NCBI GenBank assembly: GCA_003245695.1
Contig: QKCK01000235.1
Coordinates: 1-35,237, forward strand
DNA length: 35,237 bases
Source of the DNA: Bacteroidota bacterium
Lineage (GTDB): Bacteria; Bacteroidota; Bacteroidia; Bacteroidales; VadinHA17
Direction of reading: 5' to 3'
The position numbers were made by a program, and so were the translations under genes. Positions 1 through 9,782 of this stretch are shown here, piece by piece; position 1 is the first letter of the stretch, and every line of letters starts with the position of its first letter. Below the pieces are notes generated by a model. The model was not told the origin of the DNA, ran no database searches, and saw nothing but the letters and a program-made list of their open reading frames with translations.

Positions 1-45
1 ATTCTTTGTTGAGATAATCTTTTTCATTGTATTCTGTCTTTGAGG

Positions 46-2757
46 TTAATATGTCTCATGCCTGTCGCGTTTACGCTCATATTTCAGATCCTGCAGAAGC
101 CCCGATTTAGGTCTTATTGTGAAATTCCAGCTCTTGTATGTACCTACCGGGAACCATGAGAAACTCATCTGCCAGCAATGCAGATCACGTACAATTGAGA
201 TACTTGTATGGCCCAGCTCCTTGTTCTTTACATCATAACCCGATTGATATGTAAGCGATAGCTTGGGAGTCACCTTAACATCACCGGAAATGGTAAAGCT
301 ATTTGTTATACTTGGAGTGAGACCTGATTTGCTGTAGCTGTAGTTATATCTGACACGCATTGACCATGGCATATCAAAATTAACATATCCAAACTCATCA
401 AAACTATCCTCCAGTGCCTGTTGCTGCGATGTATTGCCTTGATTCTGAGGCGCAGAACCCTGCCTGCCTGTCGTTTTCTGGTCAGCCGGCTGCTTTGAGC
501 CACTGTCGCCGCTGAGAAGCTTTGCAAGGTCAAAGTCTACACTCAGTGAAAAGGAGGTGAGACGTGCAAGCCCCTGCCCCATATTGTATGCAAAATTTTT
601 TGTTACCGCACCCTTTTCATTTATTGCGTAGAGGTTAAACTGGCTTGAAACATCAACATTTATGTTACTGGCGATAGATGTACCGAAACGTAATGAGACA
701 TTACTCCACCGGCAGGAGTCAGCAAAGACGTTATATGAGGTGTTGGCATTGATATCTGCAAGCTTCACATTCCTGGGCTTATTTGTTGTGTCCCTGGCTG
801 AAAAAACCTTGGCTTCAAGAAGGTTTACAAGGCCAAGACTTACTGATGCACTACGCTTGGGTAATGATGGTGAGCCATAGATACCATTCTCAAAAATAGA
901 ATATGTCATCATGTTATTGTCCACATCTTTCTGAACTGTCTTGTATATGTCAGATGCCAAACCCGGAAAAGAGGGAACATAAGAGAAACTGGCTGAAGGC
1001 TTTATCACATGTCTTATCTTCTGAACCCTTGACTGCGGGTTGTTGAAAGTAAAGTAACCATAAACAGAAGGACTGTAGGAAGCAGATATTGAGGGCTTGA
1101 TAGCATGAGCATAGTACAGACCCTTATATGTCGAGTCAATGACCGATGGAACAATCTTATTCAGCTCAGGGTCATAATAATCAGGTACCCAGAACTTTTC
1201 AACTTTCTCAGTATAGACAACACCGGTATAACTCAATGTGGGAGAAATAGAAAAGTTTGAGAACGCCTTGATGGGAATACTTACAGGAATATCGTGCTGA
1301 AAGCCGTTTATCATATCTCCCCAGACCTGGTTTGTGAACAGGATACTGTCGTAGGTGTTTATCCTGTTATCAAGCTTTGCACTGTATTGCATCTGCAGGT
1401 CATGATACCAACGCGACTTAACAGGGTGCTTAGGCTTTAAAGGATAGAATCTTGAAACAGTAAAGGTTGCTTTTGGCAGGTTCACATTTACAACATCAGT
1501 ACTGGTATTCTGATTATGCATGAAGCTGGTAGAAAAATTAAATGGTGTACCTGTCCATGACTTTGAATAGTTTATACTGGAGCTTCTTGTTGTGGTGTTC
1601 AGATCACTGACATTGTAACTGTTATTCTTGTCATAGCCAGATGAACTCATGTTGACGCTGGCAGAGAACCTCGATGACGGATTTGCCTTTGCGTCCTGGG
1701 TGTGAGACCAGTTGATCTTATAGTTGTGTGTGGCTAAATCAGTTCCTATTTCCTTGTATCCGCTTACATTATTTGCATAACCAAATGAGAAGCTGCCGTT
1801 GAATTTATAACGTACCTTATATGTTGTTGTGGCACTGGCCAGCCAGGTCTTGTTTGTATAGACCGACCCTTTAAGTTCAAGGTCAAAATAATCATTGATG
1901 GCAAAGTAAAATCCGCCATCAGAAAGATAGTATCCTCGGGCATTCTCCTGTCCCAGCTTTGGCATGATAAACCCGGAGGCCTTTTTTGCCTGTATAGGGA
2001 AGAAGCCATAAGGTATTATAAGCGGCAGAGGGATGTCGGCAACGACAAGATTTGCCGGCCCTGAGACAATCTTCTCCCCGGGATAGAACTTCGCTTTTTT
2101 CAGACTTATATAAAAATGAGGATGATCACTTTCACATGTGGAATAACTGCTTCTGTCGACAAAGATAGTACCGTCGTCATTCAGCTTGGCTGTATTACTG
2201 ATAAGGTATCCTCCCTCCTCTTCAGTCCTGATGGTTTTACCATAAGCCTTTTTGCTTTTGAAATTATATGTTACTTCCACAAATTCGAACTCCTGATCTC
2301 CCTGCCTGAAGACAGGCTTACCTATCAGTTTCCCGGTGCTGTCGGGCCTTCCGGTGGCATACACCGAGCCTGTATCCATCTCCAGTACAATTGAGTCTGC
2401 TGTAAGCGATATATCACCGTAGTCTACTTTCCCTTCACCAATAAGGATTACTCTTTTGTTTATAAAGTCATTCTTGATTGACTCCTTAGCATTATAGACA
2501 ATATTCTTGTCAATGGCATCGCTTGAAATTGTCAGTCCTTTTCTGCGTGAGGTATCCTGTTTAACTGAGAGAGCCATCCTGGCAAGACTGTCAGAGGTAA
2601 TAAATGCAGGTTGACTGAGTGAGTCAGAAGGGATAACCTCCTGCCCTGACAGGCATGTTGAAATAAAAAGCAGGGTTATTGCCGACACAATTATCCTTTG
2701 TGTCGCAAAATGCAAGTTAAATGCTATTTTTGCAATGTGTTTATTAAACTCTAACAT
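46..2757 (-). CDS. lptD: LptD/OstA-like LPS-assembly outer membrane protein
   Basis: ORF 46..2826; likely start at internal ATG 2757 (MLEFNKHIAKIAFNLHFATQ..., signal peptide-like). OstA-like N-terminal segment (DYGDISLTADSIVLEMDTGSVYATGRPDSTGKLIG) followed by a long beta-barrel-like region rich in aromatic/serine strands. Confidence 0.8.
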   Translation of the reverse strand: MLEFNKHIAKIAFNLHFATQRIIVSAITLLFISTCLSGQEVIPSDSLSQPAFITSDSLARMALSVKQDTSRRKGLTISSDAIDKNIVYNAKESIKNDFINKRVILIGEGKVDYGDISLTADSIVLEMDTGSVYATGRPDSTGKLIGKPVFRQGDQEFEFVEVTYNFKSKKAYGKTIRTEEEGGYLISNTAKLNDDGTIFVDRSSYSTCESDHPHFYISLKKAKFYPGEKIVSGPANLVVADIPLPLIIPYGFFPIQAKKASGFIMPKLGQENARGYYLSDGGFYFAINDYFDLELKGSVYTNKTWLASATTTYKVRYKFNGSFSFGYANNVSGYKEIGTDLATHNYKINWSHTQDAKANPSSRFSASVNMSSSGYDKNNSYNVSDLNTTTRSSSINYSKSWTGTPFNFSTSFMHNQNTSTDVVNVNLPKATFTVSRFYPLKPKHPVKSRWYHDLQMQYSAKLDNRINTYDSILFTNQVWGDMINGFQHDIPVSIPIKAFSNFSISPTLSYTGVVYTEKVEKFWVPDYYDPELNKIVPSVIDSTYKGLYYAHAIKPSISASYSPSVYGYFTFNNPQSRVQKIRHVIKPSASFSYVPSFPGLASDIYKTVQKDVDNNMMTYSIFENGIYGSPSLPKRSASVSLGLVNLLEAKVFSARDTTNKPRNVKLADINANTSYNVFADSCRWSNVSLRFGTSIASNINVDVSSQFNLYAINEKGAVTKNFAYNMGQGLARLTSFSLSVDFDLAKLLSGDSGSKQPADQKTTGRQGSAPQNQGNTSQQQALEDSFDEFGYVNFDMPWSMRVRYNYSYSKSGLTPSITNSFTISGDVKVTPKLSLTYQSGYDVKNKELGHTSISIVRDLHCWQMSFSWFPVGTYKSWNFTIRPKSGLLQDLKYERKRDRHETY
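2725..2732 (+). promoter_or_regulatory. Candidate Bacteroidetes -7 element (TAnnTTTG) for the amidase gene
   Basis: TATTTTTG, with a TTTG at 2697-2700 upstream; about 60 nt before ATG 2795. Confidence 0.4.
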
Positions 2758-2794
2758 GCCAGCGGCAAAACTAATGAATTTTCGTGAACGTATC

Positions 2795-4012
2795 ATGAGC
2801 CCCATTATCAAAAATAGATGGTTCATACACGCTTTAGCATTATTAGCAATTATTATTCCAAACTCTTTCGTTGAGGTATCCGGACAGAGTCCTGCTCAGG
2901 CAAAGAAATGGGTGGTAGTCATTGATGCCGGTCATGGAGGAAAGGATCCGGGCTCCATTGGAGCCACCAAGACCAGGGAAAAGGGCGTGGCCCTCGCCAT
3001 AGCCCTGAAGACAGGTCAGTATATAGAAAAGAACATGCCGGATGTTGAGGTGCTTTATACCAGAGATGATGACACATTTGTAGGGCTGAAGGAAAGGGCA
3101 GAGTTTGCAAACAGTAACAATGCCGATTTTTTTATCTCCATCCATGCAAATGCAGTCAAAGAGAGAACACCTAAGGGTGCCGAGACCTGGATCATGGGAC
3201 AGAGCCATGATGATGCAAACCTTCGGCTGGCAATGAAAGAGAATGCTGTGATGACCTTCGAAGAGGACTACCATACCAAATATGAGGGTTATGACCCTAA
3301 CTCAGCCGAGTCATTTATTATTTTCTCCGCGGTGCAGAACACATATACAAAACAGAGTACTGAGTTTGCATCAATAGTACAGGATCAGTTCAGGGAACGG
3401 GTGGGACGCAACGACAGAGGAGTGAAACAGGGTGAGCTTATTGTATTATGGATGAGCACTATGCCCTCCGTGCTTGTTGAGGTTGGATTCATAAGCAACC
3501 CGGATGAGGAGAAATTTCTGAACTCAGTTGAGGGGCAGGAATATATGGCTTCTGCAATCTTCAGATCATTCAGACAGTACAAAAACACCATTGACAGCCG
3601 TTCAGGGATACTGTCAGCCGAACAGGCATCAAAACTTGTTGCTGAAGACAAAGTTATATCAAAGGATGAGACAAAGCCCCGTTCTGCAGACAAAGGGAAA
3701 GAGAGCAGAGAAGAGATTGTCAAACCATCATCAGCCGGTGATCTCTGGTTTGGTGTACAGATATCCTCGGCACCGCGTGGTAAACCTGCCGGAAATGATT
3801 CATTTAAAAACATTGAAAACTATACCGCAATTGAGTCAGGTGAACGGATCAAATATATAGCCGGCAGATACCAGAGCTACGAGGAGGCTTCAGCCTACAG
3901 AAAAACTATCACCTCAGGTTACCCTGATGCTTTTGTTGTTGCAGTCAGGAACATGAAAATAGTACCTTTGCGTGAAGCAATTGAAGAAAAGAAAAAAACA
4001 GAGAGAAAATGA
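2795..4012 (+). CDS. N-acetylmuramoyl-L-alanine amidase (Amidase_3 family)
   Basis: VVIDAGHGGKDPGSIGATKTREKGVALAIA, ISIHANA, and PSVLVEVGFISNPDEEKFL motifs. ORF opens at 2735, but ATG 2795 gives a clean signal peptide (MSPIIKNRWFIHALALLAIIIPNSFVEVSGQ). Confidence 0.9.
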   Translation: MSPIIKNRWFIHALALLAIIIPNSFVEVSGQSPAQAKKWVVVIDAGHGGKDPGSIGATKTREKGVALAIALKTGQYIEKNMPDVEVLYTRDDDTFVGLKERAEFANSNNADFFISIHANAVKERTPKGAETWIMGQSHDDANLRLAMKENAVMTFEEDYHTKYEGYDPNSAESFIIFSAVQNTYTKQSTEFASIVQDQFRERVGRNDRGVKQGELIVLWMSTMPSVLVEVGFISNPDEEKFLNSVEGQEYMASAIFRSFRQYKNTIDSRSGILSAEQASKLVAEDKVISKDETKPRSADKGKESREEIVKPSSAGDLWFGVQISSAPRGKPAGNDSFKNIENYTAIESGERIKYIAGRYQSYEEASAYRKTITSGYPDAFVVAVRNMKIVPLREAIEEKKKTERK

Positions 4013-4953
4013 AAAAAATATCAAACGAACTAAAGATAGGTACCATAGCCATTGTCACTGTAGCTATATTTATCTGGCTCTTTACCTTCATGAAAGGAAG
4101 TGAACTCTTTACCAGAACTGCAACATATCATATAATTTATCCGCAAATAAGCGGACTGCAGGAGTCAAGCCCTGTTGAAATTAACGGATATCAGGCAGGA
4201 ATAGTACAGAAAATAGAGTTTATCAATGATGGCTCAGGCAGATTATCAGTCTCTATAAGTGTTAACAAGGAGTTTGATCTGCCAGAAGGTACAACGGCAC
4301 AGATAACGACGGCAACCCTTATAGCCGGAATGAAAATTGTACTTCTCTTTGGTGATGGGCTGGGAATCTATCACAGCGGTGACACCATTCCGGGTGTTGT
4401 TGCAACATCAATTATTGATAAGGTAGGAAACGAACTGGTTCCTCTGAAGGGAAACATCACTGAGATGCTGATAACACTTGATTCACTCTCCCTGCAACTT
4501 AAAGAGCTGTTCTCAGATGAATTCAACTCAAACATTCATGGAACAATAGCCAATGCGAGAAAGATATCAGGAGATCTTGCAGAGATCACCGGTGCAGAGA
4601 AAAAGGAGCTCAGCCAGGCCCTGGAAAACATTTCCAGATTTACTGATATGCTTGCAGCAAATACCGGATCGCTTGACTCAACACTCAAAAACCTGGCGTC
4701 AATAAGCGATACACTGGCGTCAGCTGACCTTGGTAAGTCATTGGCTTCACTTAAAAGCTCACTGAACTCTGCCGATTCTCTGCTGCAGGCTCTCAATAAT
4801 GGAGAAGGCTCTGCCGGAAAGCTTATGAAAGATGACAGCCTTTATGTCAACCTTAATAACAGTATGAAAAGCCTTGATCTGCTTCTCACTGACCTCAGGG
4901 AACATCCAAAAAGGTACGTTCACCTCTCTGTATTTGGCAAAAAGGACAATTAG
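4009..4953 (+). CDS. MlaD/MCE-family ABC transporter substrate-binding protein
   Basis: N-terminal TM anchor, then MCE domain (SGLQESSPVEINGYQAGIVQKIEF...) and a coiled-coil-like C-terminus. Overlaps the amidase stop by 4 nt (ATGA). Confidence 0.85.
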   Translation: MKKISNELKIGTIAIVTVAIFIWLFTFMKGSELFTRTATYHIIYPQISGLQESSPVEINGYQAGIVQKIEFINDGSGRLSVSISVNKEFDLPEGTTAQITTATLIAGMKIVLLFGDGLGIYHSGDTIPGVVATSIIDKVGNELVPLKGNITEMLITLDSLSLQLKELFSDEFNSNIHGTIANARKISGDLAEITGAEKKELSQALENISRFTDMLAANTGSLDSTLKNLASISDTLASADLGKSLASLKSSLNSADSLLQALNNGEGSAGKLMKDDSLYVNLNNSMKSLDLLLTDLREHPKRYVHLSVFGKKDN

Positions 4954-5277
4954 TGTAAAATTTCCACTAATTACCTCTCTTCCAGCACGTAAGCAGATAA
5001 GGACATTTGCCTCCGTTTTTATTGGAATCGAGGATGCTTTTATCTTTATTTATATAACTGTTTGTCAACCTATAATTTATCCATATATCATTGATTATCT
5101 GATGATTAAATTTGATGTTTTTTTTTGAACTTATAATGAATTGATGGTCATGACCATATACTAATTTTGAAAAAGTCAAGAAAAAAAAGTTTTTTTTTTT
5201 AGTTTTTTTTTTACAAATATTGTTCCCGTTTTCGGCGATACGGAGAAAATAGTTTAACAGATTAACCCTATACTTGA

Positions 5278-6708
5278 ATGAACAAGTCACATGACGAGGT
5301 ATGGAATAACTGTCTGATGATCATAAAGGACATCATTCCATCAGCAAGCTTTAAAACATGGTTTGAGCCAATTGTACCACTGAGGCTTGAAAAGAGTATA
5401 TTAACCATTCAGGTGCCCAGCCCCTTCTTCTATGAATATCTGGAGGAGCAGTATATTGATATCCTCCGTAAGACTCTTCGCCGCGAAATAGGTAATGAAG
5501 CCAAGCTTGAGTACAACATTATAATGGAGAACAGTGCCTTTACCAATGGCAAACCGTATACTGTCAAATATCCTTCAAGAAACAAGGCTGATCTGAACAA
5601 TAAGCCCTTACAGGTTCCTTATGAAGTGACACAGCCAGCCATCAAGAATCCGTTCATTATACCGGGTATTAAGAAGCTTCATTTTGACCCCAGACTTAAT
5701 CCTGATTACTCCTTTAATAACTTTGTTGAGGGTGAGTGTAACAGGCTGGCCCGTTCTGCAGGAATTGCCGTTGGCAACAACCCTGGTGGTACGGCCTTTA
5801 ATCCTCTGATGATATATGGTGATTCAGGGCTTGGCAAGACTCATCTTGCCCAGGCAATTGGCATTCTGGTAAAAGAGAAGCATCCTGACAAGACTGTATT
5901 ATATGTAAATGCCAATAAGTTTCAGACTCAGTTTGTTGAATCCATCCGCAACAATAACAAGAATGATTTTCTTCATTTCTACCAGATGATAGATGTCCTG
6001 ATCATTGATGATGTGCAGGAATTTGCAGGTAAAGAGAAGACACAGGATACCTTCTTCCATATCTTTAACCATCTTCATCAGTCGGGCAAGCAGCTTATTC
6101 TCACCTGTGATAAACCTCCTGTTGAATTACAGGGTATGGAGCAGAGGCTGTTATCAAGGTTCAAATGGGGTCTTCTTGCCGATCTTCAGAGGCCTGATTT
6201 TGAGACCCGTCTTGCCATCCTCCATAAAAAGGCCTATAATGATGGTATTGAACTGCCTGAAGAGATATTTGAATTTCTTGCCGAGAATATTTCAAGTAAT
6301 ATCAGGGAGCTCGAGTCAGGGCTTATATCACTTTATGCCCAGTCGACACTGAACCGCAAGGAGGTTACTCTTGAGCTGGCTCGTCAGATGGTTGACCGTC
6401 TTGTCAACACTCAGAAAAACGAGATCACCATTGACTATATCCAAAAGACTGTTTGTGAATATTACAAGATACCACTTGACCAGATGCAGGGTAAGACAAG
6501 AAAGAGAGAGATAGTTCAGGCCCGTCAGGTGTCAATGTATTTCTCAAAGAATCTGACAAAGGCATCACTTGCCAGCATCGGATCAAGCATCGGTGGCAAG
6601 GATCACGCTACAGTTCTTCATGCATGCAAGACCGTAAATAATCTTATTGACACTGACCGTCATTTCAGAAACCAGATTACCGAAATAGAGAAAAAACTGA
6701 AAGTATGA
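5278..6708 (+). CDS. dnaA: Chromosomal replication initiator protein DnaA
   Basis: Walker A GDSGLGKTHLAQAIG, Walker B VLIIDDVQ, C-terminal DnaA-box binding signature IGGKDHATVLHACKTV. Confidence 0.98.
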   Translation: MNKSHDEVWNNCLMIIKDIIPSASFKTWFEPIVPLRLEKSILTIQVPSPFFYEYLEEQYIDILRKTLRREIGNEAKLEYNIIMENSAFTNGKPYTVKYPSRNKADLNNKPLQVPYEVTQPAIKNPFIIPGIKKLHFDPRLNPDYSFNNFVEGECNRLARSAGIAVGNNPGGTAFNPLMIYGDSGLGKTHLAQAIGILVKEKHPDKTVLYVNANKFQTQFVESIRNNNKNDFLHFYQMIDVLIIDDVQEFAGKEKTQDTFFHIFNHLHQSGKQLILTCDKPPVELQGMEQRLLSRFKWGLLADLQRPDFETRLAILHKKAYNDGIELPEEIFEFLAENISSNIRELESGLISLYAQSTLNRKEVTLELARQMVDRLVNTQKNEITIDYIQKTVCEYYKIPLDQMQGKTRKREIVQARQVSMYFSKNLTKASLASIGSSIGGKDHATVLHACKTVNNLIDTDRHFRNQITEIEKKLKV

Positions 6709-7880
6709 AAGCTGACCTTGGCAAACTGACTGAAGAGTTTTTTTTAAGATATAGTAACAGGGACGTTGCCCCTGTTATTTTTTATTCACCCGGAAGAGTA
6801 AACCTCATTGGTGAACATACTGACTATAATGGTGGATATGTCTTCCCATGTGCCCTTGATTTCGGCACCTGCCTGGTTGTCAGGAAAAATGACGGCAACG
6901 GGCACAGATTCATCTCTCTTAATTTTCCGGAGACTGAAACCATAACTGTTGCCAACGGATACTCTCCACTTGAAAAGAGCTGGATAAACTATCCCCTGGG
7001 TGTAATAAATGAGTTCGAAAAGTCTGGTTTTCATATAGGCGGACTTGAAATGCTGTTTTATGGTGACATACCCAATGGAGCAGGTCTCTCTTCATCTGCC
7101 TCAATAGAGATGGTTACGGCCATTGCTGTCAACGAATTATCCGGGGCAGGGTTAGAGACCATGGAACTTGTCAAGATGAGTCAGAGGGCTGAGAATATGT
7201 TTGTAGGCATGAACTGCGGCATAATGGATCAGTTTGCGGTTGGCTTTGGAAGGAAGGACCATGCCATTAACCTGAACTGTGACACCCTTGAGTACCGTTA
7301 TGCTCCCCTTAACCTTGGGACAGCCAGGATTGTTATCACCAACACCAACAAGCGTCGTGGCCTGACTGACTCAAAATACAATGAAAGAAGAGCAGAATGT
7401 GACAAAGCGGTTGAATACCTTAATGCATACAGAAAGATCACTAATCTCAGTGATATTACACTGAGTGAAATAGAGGTGCTTGATAAGTACATCCCTGATC
7501 CTGTGGTCAGAAAAAGGGCAAAACATGTTATCACGGAGAATGCCCGTACCCTGGCTGCCATTGATGCTCTTGAAAAAAACGATATTATTGCATTCGGTCA
7601 GCTGATGAACCAGTCGCACGACTCACTGTGCGATGACTATGAAGTCACCGGCACTGAACTTGATACCCTCGTCTATGAGGGGCGTAAACTTCCCGGTGTT
7701 ATAGGATCAAGAATGACGGGAGCTGGTTTCGGTGGATGCACAGTATCACTGGTAGAGTCTGCCTATACAGATAACTTTATAAATGCACTATCAGAGGTAT
7801 ATAAGCTAAAAACCGGCCTGGAACCAGATTTTTATCTGCCATCAATAGGAAACGGCGCTCACAGGATCAGAGTGCAGTAA
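6705..7880 (+). CDS. galK: Galactokinase (GHMP kinase)
   Basis: GRVNLIGEHTDYNGGYVFPCAL signature, GAGLSSSAS ATP-binding motif, C-terminal GAGFGGCTVSLV. Overlaps dnaA stop by 4 nt. Confidence 0.96.
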   Translation: MKADLGKLTEEFFLRYSNRDVAPVIFYSPGRVNLIGEHTDYNGGYVFPCALDFGTCLVVRKNDGNGHRFISLNFPETETITVANGYSPLEKSWINYPLGVINEFEKSGFHIGGLEMLFYGDIPNGAGLSSSASIEMVTAIAVNELSGAGLETMELVKMSQRAENMFVGMNCGIMDQFAVGFGRKDHAINLNCDTLEYRYAPLNLGTARIVITNTNKRRGLTDSKYNERRAECDKAVEYLNAYRKITNLSDITLSEIEVLDKYIPDPVVRKRAKHVITENARTLAAIDALEKNDIIAFGQLMNQSHDSLCDDYEVTGTELDTLVYEGRKLPGVIGSRMTGAGFGGCTVSLVESAYTDNFINALSEVYKLKTGLEPDFYLPSIGNGAHRIRVQ

Positions 7881-7988
7881 AAGCTCCTGTTAAAAGTCTC
7901 AGGCTCTTTTTCAGCTTTAATGTAATCCATTGTTTTTTATTTAAGCAATTGTTATTACCTTTAATTCGAATATTCAGAATGATACTAA

Positions 7989-8210
7989 ATGAGGAGTAAA
8001 GTTCGAATTATTACTGTCACGTTTATACTGTCTCTTGGTCTGCTAATGGTTATTCCCGGATGTGCTTCCACAAAAAAGGATACATATCTTAACGAGAAAG
8101 CAAAGAGAAAGCAGTTGAATCAGCATATCAGCACCTCTCAGCTTGGAAGGAACAAATATTACTTTTCAAATAAATATCAGAAAAAGCTCAGCAGGTATAA
8201 GAAGAAGTAG
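7989..8210 (+). CDS. Small basic putative lipoprotein
   Basis: 73 aa with signal peptide and lipobox-like VIPGCAS; mature part very Lys/Arg rich. Confidence 0.55.
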   Translation: MRSKVRIITVTFILSLGLLMVIPGCASTKKDTYLNEKAKRKQLNQHISTSQLGRNKYYFSNKYQKKLSRYKKK

Positions 8211-8214
8211 CTTT

Positions 8215-8985
8215 TCAGGGTTCACATTCCACCGTCAGTCCGTCATATCCCAGCATCACATTTGCAGGTAGTTCTGCCGATACATCATTGTGTTTTCCCA
8301 TATCATGCCCTATGTGAGTAATAAATGCTTTCCTCGGAGATATCTCATCAATAAATGCAAGGGCCTCTCTAAGGCAGAAATGTGAGATATGCTTCTCCTT
8401 CCTGAGGGCATTTATCACCAGGTACTTCACTCCTATTATCTTCTCCTTTGTCTCCTCCGGAATGTAATTCGCATCGGTAATATATGCCATATTTCCCAGA
8501 CGATATCCTATAATAGGAAGCCTGTAATGAAACACCCTCAATGGTGTAATGATATCACCGTTGATATTCAGGTCAAAATTATCAACATCATGAAGAGCCA
8601 TCCGGGGTACTCCAGGGTATTGTATCTCAGAAAAGACATATGAGAATTCCTTCCGTACGGCATTCTGTACCCTCTCTTCGGCATAAATATCTATTGCAGA
8701 CTGGCTCCTGAAGTTAAATGCCCTTACATCATCCATTCCTGCAATATGATCTTTATGCTCATGGGTCAGCAGAATAGCATCAAGCCGTCTTACCTTTTCA
8801 CGCAGCATCTGTTGACGGAAATCGGGGCCTGCATCAATTGTCAATATGTTATTACCCGTCTCAATAAGCAAGGCAGACCGCGTCCTGTTGTCCTTCGGGT
8901 TATCAGAGAGACATACCGGACAGTCACAGGCAATTACCGGTACACCCTGTGAAGTCCCCGTACCTAAAAATGTGATCTTAATCAT
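8215..8985 (-). CDS. MBL-fold metallohydrolase (PhnP-like)
   Basis: FLGTGTSQGVPVIACDCPVC, LLTHEHKDHIAGMDDVRAF, FITHIGHD metal-binding motifs. Confidence 0.9.
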   Translation of the reverse strand: MIKITFLGTGTSQGVPVIACDCPVCLSDNPKDNRTRSALLIETGNNILTIDAGPDFRQQMLREKVRRLDAILLTHEHKDHIAGMDDVRAFNFRSQSAIDIYAEERVQNAVRKEFSYVFSEIQYPGVPRMALHDVDNFDLNINGDIITPLRVFHYRLPIIGYRLGNMAYITDANYIPEETKEKIIGVKYLVINALRKEKHISHFCLREALAFIDEISPRKAFITHIGHDMGKHNDVSAELPANVMLGYDGLTVECEP

Positions 8986-8996
8986 CGTTTATACCG

Positions 8997-9004
8997 CAAA
9001 CCTA
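8997..9004 (-). promoter_or_regulatory. Candidate -7 element for the MBL hydrolase gene
   Basis: CAAACCTA on + strand = TAGGTTTG on - strand, 12 nt upstream of the start codon. Confidence 0.35.
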
Positions 9005-9071
9005 ACCTAAAAAAGAGAGACAGACAATATCCGGGCTCATTTTATTATCTTTACCCTGTATAATAAATCAA

Positions 9072-9782
9072 ATGATGTCTGGTTCAGTTTATATGATCCC
9101 GGTGACCCTTGGTGATCCCGATACAGGTGCGACGATACCTGTCAGGGTTTGTGATATTACCCGTTCGCTCCGCCTGTTTGCCGTTGAGGATTTAAGAAGT
9201 GCACGTCGTTATCTCAGGCTGATTGACAAGTCCTTCCCTATTGACGACTCACAATTCTTCAGTATTGGAAAACACTCTTCAGGGGAAGAGCTGGAGCCAT
9301 TCTTCAATATGGTGGAGAAAGGCATGGATGGAGGGGTTATGAGTGAGGCAGGCATGCCTGGCATAGCTGACCCGGGAGCTATGGTAGCACTTGAAGCACA
9401 TCGCAGAGGCATTAAGGTAATCCCTCTGACGGGGCCATCTTCAATAATGCTCGGGCTATCTGCATCAGGACTTAATGGCCAGTCATTTGCATTTAATGGC
9501 TATCTTCCTCTCTCTCCGGCTGAAAGATCCGTTGCTATCAAAGAGCTGGAGAGAAGATCATCAGGTGGTCAGACACAGATATTTATCGAAACACCATTCA
9601 GAAACCAGAAAATGTTTGATGATATCATTTCAACATGTAAACCGGCAACCATGCTCTGTGTGGCATGCGATATCACCTCTCAGACTGAAGAGATTATGAC
9701 ACTTACTGCTTCAGATTGGAAAAAGAAAAAAATATCACTTGCCGGACGTCAGGTTGTGTTTATGATCTCAACGCGCCATTAA
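9072..9782 (+). CDS. SAM-dependent methyltransferase, tetrapyrrole methylase/RsmI-like
   Basis: MSEAGMPGIADPGAMVALEAHRRGIKVIPLTGPSSIMLGLSASGLNGQSFAFNGYLP, typical of the RsmI/tetrapyrrole methylase fold. Confidence 0.88.
   Translation: MMSGSVYMIPVTLGDPDTGATIPVRVCDITRSLRLFAVEDLRSARRYLRLIDKSFPIDDSQFFSIGKHSSGEELEPFFNMVEKGMDGGVMSEAGMPGIADPGAMVALEAHRRGIKVIPLTGPSSIMLGLSASGLNGQSFAFNGYLPLSPAERSVAIKELERRSSGGQTQIFIETPFRNQKMFDDIISTCKPATMLCVACDITSQTEEIMTLTASDWKKKKISLAGRQVVFMISTRH

Noticed and set aside
2843-3274. Antisense ORF (143 aa) within the amidase gene, and similar long antisense ORFs throughout
   Set aside because: They mirror well-supported genes on the other strand, with no domain signatures and atypical composition.
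5077-5085. Calling oriC upstream of dnaA
   Set aside because: Only one imperfect DnaA-box-like sequence was seen; reported only as a lead to check, not as a feature.
7864-7920. Possible terminator after galK
   Set aside because: I could not find a convincing contiguous stem before the T-rich stretch.
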